Part shown: positions 25,489 to 33,637 of the stretch, piece after piece
Layout of the letters: each line of letters starts with the position of its first letter
Numbering within the stretch: the stretch's first letter is position 1
Assembly: GCA_011052015.1 (NCBI GenBank)
Contig: DRJZ01000023.1
Span: 1 to 41,165, forward strand
Reading direction: 5' to 3'
Length of the DNA stretch: 41,165 bases
Origin: Acidiferrobacteraceae bacterium
GTDB lineage: Bacteria > Pseudomonadota > Gammaproteobacteria > HyVt-429
The notes under the pieces: generated by a model
Database searches by the model: none
What the model was told of the DNA's origin: nothing
Seen by the model: the letters and a program-made list of their open reading frames with translations, nothing else
Translations under genes and position numbers: made by a program

Positions 25489-26970
25489 GTGGAAAAAGTT
25501 GCAACCGCAAAATCACATAAGGCCCTGTTTCTAAATACCACCGCATTTACCATTTGTTTTGCGGTATGGATGCTAAATGGTGTGCTGGTCACTTTTCTGG
25601 CCTCTAATGAGGTGTATGACTGGGGGCCGGTTGAAATCGGGTGGTTGATGGGTATCCCGGTCCTGACGGGATCCATTTTCCGTCTGCCTGCGGGCATGCT
25701 GACGGATAAGTTTGGTGGTAAACCTGTCTATGTGGCGTTGCTCTTTATTGTTGCCGTGCCGATGTATCTGCTTTCCTATGCGGACAGCTTTGTAGAGTTT
25801 GCCATTCTCGGTTTTGGTTTTGGCTTGGCGGGCGTGAGCTTTGCTATTGGCATTGCCTATACCTCTGTGTGGTATCCGAAAAAAAATCAGGGAACGGCTC
25901 TGGGTGTCTTTGGTGCGGGAAACGCGGGTGCGGCCCTGACCTTGGTTTTTGCGCCAACACTATTGAATATTTTTACTGACAATGGCGACAATCTTGAAGG
26001 TTGGCGCCAGTTGCCTGTTTACTATGCCGCCATGTTGGTCGTCATGGGTGTTATATTATTAATCTTTGCCGAAAATAAAAAACCCGCAGCCCATGGAAAA
26101 ACCATGGGAGAGATGCTCAAGCCATTGAAGGAATTACGAGTCTGGCGTTTTGGCCTGTATTATTTTCTAGTCTTCGGCTGCTTTGTTGCCTTTTCTCAGT
26201 GGCTGGTGCCCTATTTCGTCAATGTCTATTATCTGCCGCTGGTTACGGCCGGCATCCTGGCGGCCCTGTTTAGTTTTCCCTCTGGAGTCATTCGTGCGGC
26301 AGGGGGTTGGGCGTCCGACAAATGGGGTGGTCGGGCGGTGATGTACTGGGTCCTGGGTCTGTCCGTTGCCATCAGTTTTATGCTTATTGTTCCTAAAATG
26401 GACATCTATTCCCCCGGCAAGGGGGTTATGAACAAGATCCCAGGTACGGTGACAGAGGTTAGCAAGAAATATATTGTTGTCGGTAATAGAAAATATAAAC
26501 TCAAGGTAAACGACCGGTCATTCGAAGAACTGGAAGACGACATCCTGGTCTTCCCAACCAAATCCACTTGGCAAGAATCGGTTGTCAAAGTGGGGCAAGA
26601 AGTCAAACGTAAAGAACTTCTCGCTAAGGGAGTAACCCGGATTTACTTCCAGGCCAATGTGTGGATTTTTGCGGGCTTTGTGCTTGTTTTAGGCAGTGTC
26701 TGGGGGGTGGGTAAGGCTGCCGTGTATCGGCTTATCCCCGATTATTATCCCAATGAAGTCGGTGTGGTCGGAGGCATGGTGGGCGTGCTTGGTGGGCTGG
26801 GGGGATTTTTCAGCCCCATTATTTTCGGATATCTATTAGAGTACACAGGCCTGTGGACGAGTGCCTGGATGTTTATATGGGTTCTTTCGGTCGTCTGCCT
26901 GTTCTGGATGCACAATGTGATTATGCGAATGGAACATAAGGAGCACCCGGAGGACGACAGCAAGATCTGA
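25489..26970 (+). CDS. narK1: NarK1-type nitrate transporter with a soluble loop insertion
   Basis: A 493-residue major facilitator protein from GTG 25489, with GGAG six bases upstream. Twelve membrane helices with the nitrate signature GFGFGLAGVSFAIG and later GGLGGFFSPIIFGY identify the NarK/NasA family; the gene order and sequence suggest type 1 (proton symport). Between the helices ending SFMLIVPKMD and starting IYFQANVWIF lies a hydrophilic insert of about 75 residues (about 305-380), rich in charged residues and beta-strand-like (GTVTEVSKKYIVV; VKVGQEVKRKELL). Most NarK loops are far shorter. Confidence 0.92.
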   Translation: MEKVATAKSHKALFLNTTAFTICFAVWMLNGVLVTFLASNEVYDWGPVEIGWLMGIPVLTGSIFRLPAGMLTDKFGGKPVYVALLFIVAVPMYLLSYADSFVEFAILGFGFGLAGVSFAIGIAYTSVWYPKKNQGTALGVFGAGNAGAALTLVFAPTLLNIFTDNGDNLEGWRQLPVYYAAMLVVMGVILLIFAENKKPAAHGKTMGEMLKPLKELRVWRFGLYYFLVFGCFVAFSQWLVPYFVNVYYLPLVTAGILAALFSFPSGVIRAAGGWASDKWGGRAVMYWVLGLSVAISFMLIVPKMDIYSPGKGVMNKIPGTVTEVSKKYIVVGNRKYKLKVNDRSFEELEDDILVFPTKSTWQESVVKVGQEVKRKELLAKGVTRIYFQANVWIFAGFVLVLGSVWGVGKAAVYRLIPDYYPNEVGVVGGMVGVLGGLGGFFSPIIFGYLLEYTGLWTSAWMFIWVLSVVCLFWMHNVIMRMEHKEHPEDDSKI

Positions 26971-27022
26971 TGGGTGAAAGCGCGCCAGCAGAAATACAAT
27001 TAACTTATGAGCAAACTAAACA

Positions 27023-28627
27023 ATGAGTGATATTAAAAAGTGGGAAGTTGAGGATAATGACTTCTGGGAATCAACTGGGAAGAAGGTAGCGACGCGAAAT
27101 CTCTGGATCTCCATCCCCAGCCTGCTATGTGGATTTGCGGTTTGGTTGATGTGGGGTATTATTACCGTGCAGATGCTCAATCTGGGTTTTGAATTTTCAA
27201 AAGCAGAACTTTTTACACTCATGTCTATCGCCGGTTTGACCGGCGCCACCTTGAGAATTCCCAGTACTTTTTTTATCCGCATCGCTGGCGGCAGGAATAC
27301 GATTTTCTTTACGACGGCCTTGTTGATGATTCCCGCCATTGGCGCGGGCATTGCGTTACAGGATAAAAATACCCCACTGTGGATCTTTCAGATTCTGGCC
27401 CTACTTTCCGGCTTTGGCGGGGGAAACTTTGCCTCTTCCATGTCAAACATCAGTTTCTTTTTTCCGAAACGCGTGCAAGGTACTTCCCTGGGACTCAACG
27501 CAGGCCTCGGAAATTTCGGTGTCACCACCATGCAGATTCTTGTGCCGTTGGTGATGACCGTCGGAATATTTGGCGGGACATCGATGATCCTGGAAAATAG
27601 CAGTGGCACTTTGATCGGAAAAATCCCCGCCGGCACTGAAACCTTTATCCACAATGCAGGCTACGTGTGGCTATTACTGCTTATCCCCCTTGCTGTTGCA
27701 GGCTGGTTTGGTATGAACAATCTTGCCACCGATACCGTTACCCCCCATCCAGGATCTCCCATATCCGCATTCGCGAAGATAAGTGGATTGCTATCTATTG
27801 CCTTGGTCACTGCCGCAGTGGGGTTGTATCTCCTGCTTCCTGCTCCAACGGGGATAGGGCTACTGAGTAAGTGGGTTGTCTTGCCGCTGGTTATTGTCGC
27901 CACGGTATTGATGATGAGGTACCTTACAACGGGTGGGCTCCAAAAAAACCTTAAGCGACAATACAAGATATTTAATAATAAGCACACTTGGGCCATGACC
28001 ATTATCTACACCATGACCTTTGGTTCGTTTATTGGTTATTCGGCGGCCTTTCCGTTGGCGATTAAGGTGATTTTTGGGTTTACCCACATTGCAGGCCCCG
28101 ATGGCGTACTTGTACATGATGCAATAAATCCCAATGGACCCAGTGCCTTGATGTATGCCTGGATGGGTCCGTTTATAGGTGCTCTGATCCGCCCGGTGGG
28201 CGGTAAAATTGCTGACAAGGTAGGAGGCGCCAAGGTTACGCAAATCGTCTCCATCGTGATGATCGCATCAGCTCTGGGTGTGGCCTATTTCATGTCTGCG
28301 GCCTACAAGTCAGCCACTCCGGAACAGTATTTCTGGCCCTTCTTCGTCTTGTTTATTGTCTTGTTTGCTGCCACGGGTGTAGGCAATGGCTCAACGTTCA
28401 GAACTATCGCCCAGGTATTCAATGCAGAGCAGGCAGGACCGGTGCTAGGTTGGACATCGGCCGTTGCCGCCTACGGGGCCTTTATTATCCCCAAAGTTTT
28501 TGGTGAGCAAATCAAAGCCGTGACTCCAGAATACGCGCTTTACGGGTTTGCGATATTCTATGCACTCTGTCTCGTTTTGAACTGGTGGTTTTATATGCGG
28601 CCCAATGCGTATGTCAAGAATCCTTAG
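27023..28627 (+). CDS. narK2: NarK2-type nitrate/nitrite antiporter
   Basis: A 534-residue major facilitator protein with a cytoplasmic N terminus, twelve helices and the nitrate signatures GFGGGNFASSMSNISFFFP and GVGNGSTFRTIAQVF. Two different NarK proteins in tandem is a common arrangement in denitrifying bacteria: the first starts respiration by nitrate/proton symport, the second exchanges nitrate for nitrite. It lies 53 bases after narK1, and no terminator is visible between them. A strong terminator follows. Confidence 0.93.
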   Translation: MSDIKKWEVEDNDFWESTGKKVATRNLWISIPSLLCGFAVWLMWGIITVQMLNLGFEFSKAELFTLMSIAGLTGATLRIPSTFFIRIAGGRNTIFFTTALLMIPAIGAGIALQDKNTPLWIFQILALLSGFGGGNFASSMSNISFFFPKRVQGTSLGLNAGLGNFGVTTMQILVPLVMTVGIFGGTSMILENSSGTLIGKIPAGTETFIHNAGYVWLLLLIPLAVAGWFGMNNLATDTVTPHPGSPISAFAKISGLLSIALVTAAVGLYLLLPAPTGIGLLSKWVVLPLVIVATVLMMRYLTTGGLQKNLKRQYKIFNNKHTWAMTIIYTMTFGSFIGYSAAFPLAIKVIFGFTHIAGPDGVLVHDAINPNGPSALMYAWMGPFIGALIRPVGGKIADKVGGAKVTQIVSIVMIASALGVAYFMSAAYKSATPEQYFWPFFVLFIVLFAATGVGNGSTFRTIAQVFNAEQAGPVLGWTSAVAAYGAFIIPKVFGEQIKAVTPEYALYGFAIFYALCLVLNWWFYMRPNAYVKNP

Positions 28628-28634
28628 CCAGGAA

Positions 28635-28662
28635 GGGGGGGTGCATCTTTGTGCACCCCCCC
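28635..28662. terminator. Bidirectional terminator between narK2 and fnr
   Basis: GGGGGGGTGCA and TGCACCCCCCC form an 11-bp perfect stem with a six-base loop. It lies 8 bases after the narK2 stop and 17 before the end of the convergent fnr gene. T-rich sequence (GACAGTTTTT) follows on the plus side, somewhat distant. Confidence 0.75.
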
Positions 28663-28678
28663 TAACCAGTGACAGTTT

Positions 28679-29434
28679 TTAGGATACATCCGAACGATTG
28701 ATTTCGTCCTCCATCACAAGGCTTCGCAGTTCGTCTATATTCTTGAGATGTACCAGACGTCGGTTGACGTCAATCAACTTTTGTTTCTGGAACCGTGTAA
28801 AGATACGGCTAACGGTTTCTATGGTGAGGCCGAGATAGTTGGCAATCTCCATGCGTGACATGGGTAGATTGAACTCATAGGGGGAGAGTTTGCGGTCCTG
28901 GTAACGTCGAGAGAGGTTTAAAAAAAATGTAGCCAGCCGTTCTTCTGCAGATTTTTTGCCTAACAAGACCAACATTTCATGATCCACATTGACCTCTTTG
29001 CCAATAATACGCATCATTTGATGTTGTAGACCGGGGAGTTGATTGCACAGACTCTGAATTTGTTCCAAGGGTATCTCGCATGCACTGGATGTAACCAGCG
29101 CAGTGGCAGTGCAGTGGTGATAATTGTCAGCAAGCGCATCGAATCCGATGAGTTCCCCAGGCAGATGGAAACCTAGAATCTGTTCGTCACCATTGGTCGA
29201 TAACTCATAGGTCTTGAAGGCGCCAGAGCGTACTGCGTACAGTGACTTGCCGGGTAAGCCATTGCCAAATAATTGGTCACCGGGTTGGATTGGTTTTTTG
29301 CGCAATACCCTGTTGTCAAGTTTTTCCAGCTCACCCTCATTGAGGCCCCTGGGTAGGCACAACTCGGAAAGGCTGCAATCGGTGCAAGATACCTTAAGGG
29401 TCTTGATATCGATAACTTTCGAGTGGTTGTTCAT
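28679..29434 (-). CDS. fnr: FNR/ANR-family oxygen-sensing regulator
   Basis: A 251-residue CRP/FNR protein. Cysteines 17, 20 and 26 at the N terminus (CTDCSLSELC) plus C119 (SACEIP) are the four ligands of the oxygen-labile [4Fe-4S] cluster. A cyclic-nucleotide-binding-type beta barrel and a dimer helix follow. The C-terminal recognition helix ETVSRIF has the E-x2-SR residues that read TTGAT. It should bind the boxes at 14963-14976 and 16036-16049 when oxygen is absent. It is convergent with narK2 and closes the nitrate cluster. Confidence 0.93.
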   Translation of the reverse strand: MNNHSKVIDIKTLKVSCTDCSLSELCLPRGLNEGELEKLDNRVLRKKPIQPGDQLFGNGLPGKSLYAVRSGAFKTYELSTNGDEQILGFHLPGELIGFDALADNYHHCTATALVTSSACEIPLEQIQSLCNQLPGLQHQMMRIIGKEVNVDHEMLVLLGKKSAEERLATFFLNLSRRYQDRKLSPYEFNLPMSRMEIANYLGLTIETVSRIFTRFQKQKLIDVNRRLVHLKNIDELRSLVMEDEINRSDVS

Positions 29435-29457
29435 ATTACTTTTGTAGAACCTATTTT

Positions 29458-29471
29458 TTGAAATTAGTCAA
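29458..29471 (-). promoter_or_regulatory. FNR-like half-site pair or -35 element upstream of fnr
   Basis: TTGA-N6-TCAA lies 24 bases before the fnr start; on the minus strand it contains TTGACT. It could allow autoregulation or simply be a promoter -35 hexamer. The outer match to TTGAT-N4-ATCAA is imperfect. Confidence 0.3.
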
Positions 29472-29528
29472 TTTCAGTGCCGGGCCATCGTGGGTGCTAG
29501 CAATCGGACTATGAGATGATAGATCAAT

Positions 29529-29680
29529 GTTACCGCCAGCGGTAAGAGATTACTACGATATGGAGAATGAGGCCAGGGTGATGGCCGGTGTAGGTGAAGA
29601 GAATGCCCTACTTAATGTAGGGGCGATTCATCAAGATCGCGTTATTCCCACCCCGTTTCGGGCCGATACGGGGGTGGGAA
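29529..29680. repeat. Palindromes between fnr and the rhodanese gene
   Basis: TTACCGC-CA-GCGGTAA at 29529-29544 is a perfect inverted repeat. TTCCCACCCCGT/ACGGGGGTGGGAA at 29645-29680 forms a strong hairpin with one bulge, which may end rhodanese transcription. A reading frame across this stretch overlaps the rhodanese gene and is not considered real. Confidence 0.5.
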
Positions 29681-29703
29681 CGATGATTGAATTAGAGGTG
29701 GGC

Positions 29704-30015
29704 TTAACAATTCAGGTACTTGGTAATGGCGCCCAGATTATGAACGGTATCAAATCCCATACCCTCCAGGACCACGCAAGCATTGGCGCTTCGCTGACCT
29801 GAACGGCAGAATACTATCACCGGTTTGGTTTTATCGAGCTTGATAGTGGCTGTCTGGATGGCAGCCAACGGTACATTTACCGCACCGGGCAGTGATGCCT
29901 GTAAATATTCCTGGGTTGTACGGACATCCAGCAGTTGGGCTGCGGCCTCTTTCACTAACTGTTTAGCCTCAATGCATCCAATGGTGGTGGTAGGGGAATT
30001 AAACATCTGAAACAT
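29704..30015 (-). CDS. Single-domain rhodanese-like sulfurtransferase
   Basis: A 103-residue protein with the rhodanese fold: LLDVRTTQEYLQASLPGAVN at the start of the domain and the active-site loop CRSGQRS, whose cysteine carries a persulfide. GGAG precedes the ATG. It follows the MarR gene by 63 bases on the same strand and is probably cotranscribed and controlled by it. It has no signal peptide, so it is cytoplasmic, and could hand sulfur to acceptors such as DsrC/TusE-like proteins (inference). Confidence 0.88.
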   Translation of the reverse strand: MFQMFNSPTTTIGCIEAKQLVKEAAAQLLDVRTTQEYLQASLPGAVNVPLAAIQTATIKLDKTKPVIVFCRSGQRSANACVVLEGMGFDTVHNLGAITKYLNC

Positions 30016-30078
30016 AATTTACTCCGTTAGATTAGTGATATGGTTTGGGTGTTACAAAAGGAGTACGAAAGTTACCCA

Positions 30079-30540
30079 TTAGTAACATTCGATGTTAGCT
30101 GTAGTGCCAGACTTTAGCTTGTTACATAAAGACATCAATAAGAGTTGTTCGTTGTCGGTGAGTGACTTCAGGATGCGGTTCTGCACTTTTTGCTTTACTG
30201 GCAAAATAATCTTAATCATTTTTTTGCCAGTTGACGTGAGGATAAAGGCCTTCTCCTTGCCCGTAGTCTGAGGGTCCTCACATATCCAGCCGTTTTTTTC
30301 CATCACCTGTAGTTTGCGGCTGATCACGCTACGTTCGGATTCCATTTCGTCGGCCACCTGTTTAATAGTGACTGGAGCCCACCGTGCTACCACCCCGAGT
30401 ACCGGCATTTGAGTGGCGCGAATGCCATAGGGACGGTAGGCCTCATCATAAGTTTTTAGGATGTAGTGGCTGGCCCGCAGCATCTGTAAATTAATGCACT
30501 GGGGACGTGAATAATCTGGCTCGCTGGGCCTGGGGGGCAT
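30079..30540 (-). CDS. MarR-family transcriptional regulator
   Basis: A 153-residue winged-helix protein. The recognition region is VTIKQVADEMESERSVISRK and the wing is GKEKAFILTSTGKK. It lacks an obvious paired-cysteine redox switch: Cys15, Cys86 and the C-terminal cysteines are scattered. A long perfect palindrome covers its promoter, so it should repress itself and the rhodanese gene downstream. Confidence 0.88.
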   Translation of the reverse strand: MPPRPSEPDYSRPQCINLQMLRASHYILKTYDEAYRPYGIRATQMPVLGVVARWAPVTIKQVADEMESERSVISRKLQVMEKNGWICEDPQTTGKEKAFILTSTGKKMIKIILPVKQKVQNRILKSLTDNEQLLLMSLCNKLKSGTTANIECY

Positions 30541-30561
30541 GGTCTGAGTTCCATCATTAAG

Positions 30562-30606
30562 TGTGTATATGCACGTACATTATACATGCATATACACAGA
30601 TTGCAA
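30562..30606 (-). promoter_or_regulatory. MarR promoter with overlapping palindromic operator
   Basis: TGTGTATATGCA (30562-30573) and TGCATATACACA (30587-30598) are perfect 12-bp inverted arms with a 13-base spacer. On the minus strand, -35 TTGCAA (30606-30601) and -10 TATAAT (30584-30579) are 16 bases apart. The operator covers the -10 and spacer, a typical MarR repression site. Confidence 0.75.
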
Positions 30607-30996
30607 GACCCCATTGGCAACGGAGGGCAGGATAGGCCGGGGGTCCCATTAAGAGGAGAATAACGGGCCAGTGTCGACCATCGGCTAAGTTTCGCGGGAT
30701 GGCCTAAGCGTTTTCAGCATCAACAAGAGACTGATCGTTGGCCCTAAGCCCGGAAAAGATCGACACCGACCCTCAATTTAACTATTCGGGCACTGCTATG
30801 GCAGAATCCCTTAAGGATGGATGCTTAATAATAGGAGTATAGTCGAGTTTGCGTAGACAACAACGACGCAGACGTTAACAGGGTGGTATGTTTTTTGATT
30901 TGTTTTCACTGTACCCATTATGAATTGTTAATTTTTTCTGTAACACTATAATTGGGTGTTATTCTTGCAATAGGAATAGATGGAATTTATAAATTC
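30607..30996. other. Gene-free region with partial inverted repeats
   Basis: GTGTCGA at 30671-30677 and TCGACAC at 30760-30766, with GGGCCA/TGGCCC inside, suggest a folded element of about 100 bp, flanked by GCCTAAGC-like repeats. No coding sequence, family or promoter is recognised with confidence. Confidence 0.35.
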
Positions 30997-31590
30997 ATGA
31001 GTAAAGTTGATATGTTGGAGATCGTGGTGATGCGTCATGGTGAGCCCCGATTGCCCCGGTTTAAACGCATTAAGGCAGAGGATTTCCAGGCCTGTGTGGA
31101 AATATATGATGAGGCGGGAATCTGCGAGACCTCACGACCCCATGAAAGCATATTGAGTCGGTTTAAAGATCACGATACTGTCGTTTCCAGTGATCTTAAT
31201 CGATCACAACAATCTGCGGCGTTATTCTCTAATCCGGCTGCAATCAAGGTGGATCCCTTGTTTCGTGAAGCACAGCTTCCACATGTTGCAGTGCCTGGTA
31301 TCAGGCTTCATCCGTTTGTTTGGGGGTATGTCTTTCATTTGTTTTGGTTAGCTCGATTCCAGACTTATACTGAGTCACGGGCCAGCGCAAAGAAAAGAGG
31401 CGGTGTGTGCGCGAGGAGATTGGTTGAACTGGCCCATAAAAACGGCAAAGTAATGCTGGTAGGTCATGGGCTTATCAATGCCTGTATCGGGAGCGAACTT
31501 AGGTCCTTGGGATGGGATGGACCCAGAATACCGGGGACGGGGTTTTGGGATTATAGTATTTACAGAAAGAATGTGGCCCCGGTATCCTGA
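30997..31590 (+). CDS. Histidine phosphatase superfamily protein
   Basis: A 197-residue protein from ATG 30997; the frame extends to a TTG at 30952 and an ATG at 31012 is also possible. The catalytic RHGEP motif lies near the N terminus, VSSDLNRSQQSA supplies the second arginine and MLVGHGLINAC the second histidine, as in SixA/phosphoglycerate-mutase-like phosphatases. A hydrophobic aromatic stretch (FVWGYVFHLFWLARF) near residues 107-121 is unusual and may be a membrane-contacting segment. Substrate is unknown. Confidence 0.8.
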   Translation: MSKVDMLEIVVMRHGEPRLPRFKRIKAEDFQACVEIYDEAGICETSRPHESILSRFKDHDTVVSSDLNRSQQSAALFSNPAAIKVDPLFREAQLPHVAVPGIRLHPFVWGYVFHLFWLARFQTYTESRASAKKRGGVCARRLVELAHKNGKVMLVGHGLINACIGSELRSLGWDGPRIPGTGFWDYSIYRKNVAPVS

Positions 31591-31754
31591 ACCCAAACAC
31601 CCCATGTGTGCGGTGTGCTGCCACAGGTTATCTGATGTTATTGACCGCTGGTCGGCGAGTTTGACGTACGTTAACGTTTATAAGTCACCGGTTGTGTTTC
31701 AATGATAGCCCTCCTGATAAGGAGTGACCAACCTGAAACCCCTTGACCCTGCCT

Positions 31755-31776
31755 ACCCCGGCGGGGTTCTTTTTTC
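31755..31776 (+). terminator. Rho-independent terminator
   Basis: ACCCC-GGC-GGGGT is a short GC-rich hairpin followed within two bases by a T run (CTTTTTTT). It lies 165 bases after the histidine phosphatase stop. Confidence 0.5.
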
Positions 31777-31793
31777 CCTTTATAAAAATTTAT

Positions 31794-32035
31794 GGCTCTT
31801 CGGAAAAATTTGTGGGTAGCTCTGAAGCCTAGCCCCCTCTCCCTCCGGGAGCGGGTACTTTTCGTTACAGGCTCGTCCATGATGCATGCTCCGCCTAATT
31901 TTGCAAGGTCTGTTCAAAGCCTTGTAAAGTGATGCATGGAAAGTATTTCCGTGCTTTTCTTCAAAAACCAATATAGCATCAATAAGTTACGAATATATAA
32001 GTCCCGTCATTACCCACAAATTTTTCCGAAGAGCC
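31794..32035. mobile_element. 242-bp MITE with 25-bp perfect terminal inverted repeats and 8-bp target duplication
   Basis: The left end at 31794-31818 starts GGCTCTTCGGAAAAATTTGT; the right end at 32011-32035 is its exact reverse complement over 25 bases. AAATTTAT flanks both sides (31786-31793 and 32036-32043) as a target-site duplication. No transposase is encoded. GGCTCTTC ends and an 8-bp duplication fit the ISL3 family as I know it. The interior contains a copy of the CCCTCTCCC palindrome (31828-31858) and two GATGCATG segments. Confidence 0.85.
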
Positions 32036-32049
32036 AAATTTATGTGTGC

Positions 32050-32175
32050 TAAGATTTGGTTTTCGTCAAGACGCCAAGCTAATAGATTGTTGATTTTTAT
32101 AAAGAAAATTCTTGGCGACCTTGGCGACCTTGGCGTCTTGGCGGTTCAAGTTCAATTGACCAGAATTTCCCTAAT
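32050..32175 (+). repeat. 120-bp inverted-repeat element, copy 3
   Basis: It contains TAGATTGTTGATTTTTATAA and CTTGGCGGTTCAAGTTCAAT, and ends with CAGAATTTCCCTAAT like the other copies. The left end differs: the AGGGAACC terminus is missing, possibly lost when the neighbouring MITE inserted or by decay. Confidence 0.7.
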
Positions 32176-32190
32176 GAGTACAGTACGTTA

Positions 32191-32292
32191 GTAAGAAGGC
32201 ACGACATTCCAAGACACGCAGTGAATACACCCTTGTAGGCTCGACGGCAGCATCCCTGCTGCCGTCGAGCCTGGAATGTCATGTCTTCTTAC
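32191..32292. repeat. 102-bp near-perfect palindrome with a 14-bp central stem
   Basis: The outer arms (32191-32210 and 32273-32292) match at 18 of 20 positions. The core 32238-32271 pairs GGCTCGACGGCAGC with GCTGCCGTCGAGCC around a six-base loop. A nearby ATGAGTACAGTACGTTAGTA recurs as ATGAGTACGTTAGTA at about 33494. 32293-32563 shows no gene; a 65-codon frame there lacks any support. Confidence 0.7.
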
Positions 32293-32563
32293 TTTGTTTC
32301 GCCTTAATAAGTCCCTAGCCTGCTTTTCTGTGGGTGCTACTGTTCTTTGTTCCAGGATACCCTGGATTTCGCCGTTGGTCTGAGTCGTTAATACGCAGTG
32401 GTGGCTAAGAAACAAATGAGAAAAGCCTGGCTAACATGGTGTTTTTGCGAGGGTATCAGCGTCTTAATTATCCTGTCCGGGGAATCGTATATACTGGGCG
32501 TACGGTTGACTCCCATAATTTCCGGCTTCGAAGTGCCGGTGGTCCCACATATAACTATAAGAT

Positions 32564-33448
32564 ATGATAAAGCGACGCCTACAGTCATTATTTAGAGATG
32601 TTCTGGGGTTCCTGCGCAGTGTACTGGGTGACTTTGCAAATAACCAGGGACTCATGGTTGCGGCGGCGGTCGCATTTGATGCCATGTTAGCCATTTTGCC
32701 CATGTTAGCAGTGATCATCATTGGCTTGTCTCAGATTGTCGACCGCTACCCGCTGCTGGAAACCATCTATCGTTACCTCAGGCTATTAGCGCGAGGCGAG
32801 TCCGGGTCTCTCGTTGCCCAGGCCGTGTTGTATATGGATAACGAGTTGGTAGTGGGCAGTGTGGGTATTGTTATCCTGCTATTTTTTGGTTACCAGGCAT
32901 TCAATGCTTTGGAAAATACTCTGGTGGCAATCTTCTATCATCGACCCCCGTTGCCATCACCACGTCTTCGGGCAAAAGTTATGCGCCCACCATTGTTTGT
33001 GTTTTTGCTTTCCTTAGGGTTGTTTATCTGTAGCATCAGTAGCGGTGGCTTAAAGACACCATTTCATTTGCCGGTGTCTATTTATGAATATAGCTGGGAC
33101 ATGGGTTGGTTATCGACTACCGGTGTATACCTACTAGGTGCGGTGGGCACACTCTTGATCCTGATTTCAGTGTCTATGGTGATGCCGATGGCGGGTGTAA
33201 ATAAACGTCATTTTAAACTGGCATCAGTCATTGTCTTGAGCCTATGGGAGTTTAGCCGCCATATTTTAGTGTGGGTTTTTGACGCCCTGTCATATATCAA
33301 TATCAGCTTCGGATCAGTAGCCGCCTTGGTGACGGTTTTGCTATGTTTCTACATTGCGGTGGCATGGGTTCTTCTATGTGCCCACGTCATTGCTGAGATC
33401 GACAGACGCCGACAGCCTGAAATCCCGGAGCAGTTAATTTTATTGTGA
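32564..33448 (+). CDS. YihY/BrkB-family inner membrane protein
   Basis: A 294-residue protein with six hydrophobic helices, formerly annotated as ribonuclease BN. Family hallmarks are the N-terminal AAAVAFDAMLAILPMLAVII, then FFGYQAFNALENTL and YINISFGSVAALVTVLLCFY near the end. Its transport or other role is not established for the family. The start has no clear ribosome site. It appears to stand alone. Confidence 0.88.
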   Translation: MIKRRLQSLFRDVLGFLRSVLGDFANNQGLMVAAAVAFDAMLAILPMLAVIIIGLSQIVDRYPLLETIYRYLRLLARGESGSLVAQAVLYMDNELVVGSVGIVILLFFGYQAFNALENTLVAIFYHRPPLPSPRLRAKVMRPPLFVFLLSLGLFICSISSGGLKTPFHLPVSIYEYSWDMGWLSTTGVYLLGAVGTLLILISVSMVMPMAGVNKRHFKLASVIVLSLWEFSRHILVWVFDALSYINISFGSVAALVTVLLCFYIAVAWVLLCAHVIAEIDRRRQPEIPEQLILL

Positions 33449-33637
33449 TAATGTTAAGTCGGGTTTCACTATGCTGGAGAGCGTCAGGTACTAATGAGTA
33501 CGTTAGTAACTTTCGTTTCCCTTGCATAATGCAGAATAGCAACGGCGAGTTGCCCATGTAATTATTTTAGAGCCGGTTTTGAAACTTCGGGTCACTTGGT
33601 CTGTCATAGACTTAGAATTCTGGATTGAATATCTGTT

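Noticed and set aside
29527-29802. 91-codon frame between fnr and the rhodanese gene
   Set aside because: It runs through strong palindromes and overlaps the rhodanese catalytic region on the other strand.
32398-32595. 65-codon frame before the BrkB gene
   Set aside because: No ribosome site or family match; it overlaps the BrkB start in another frame.
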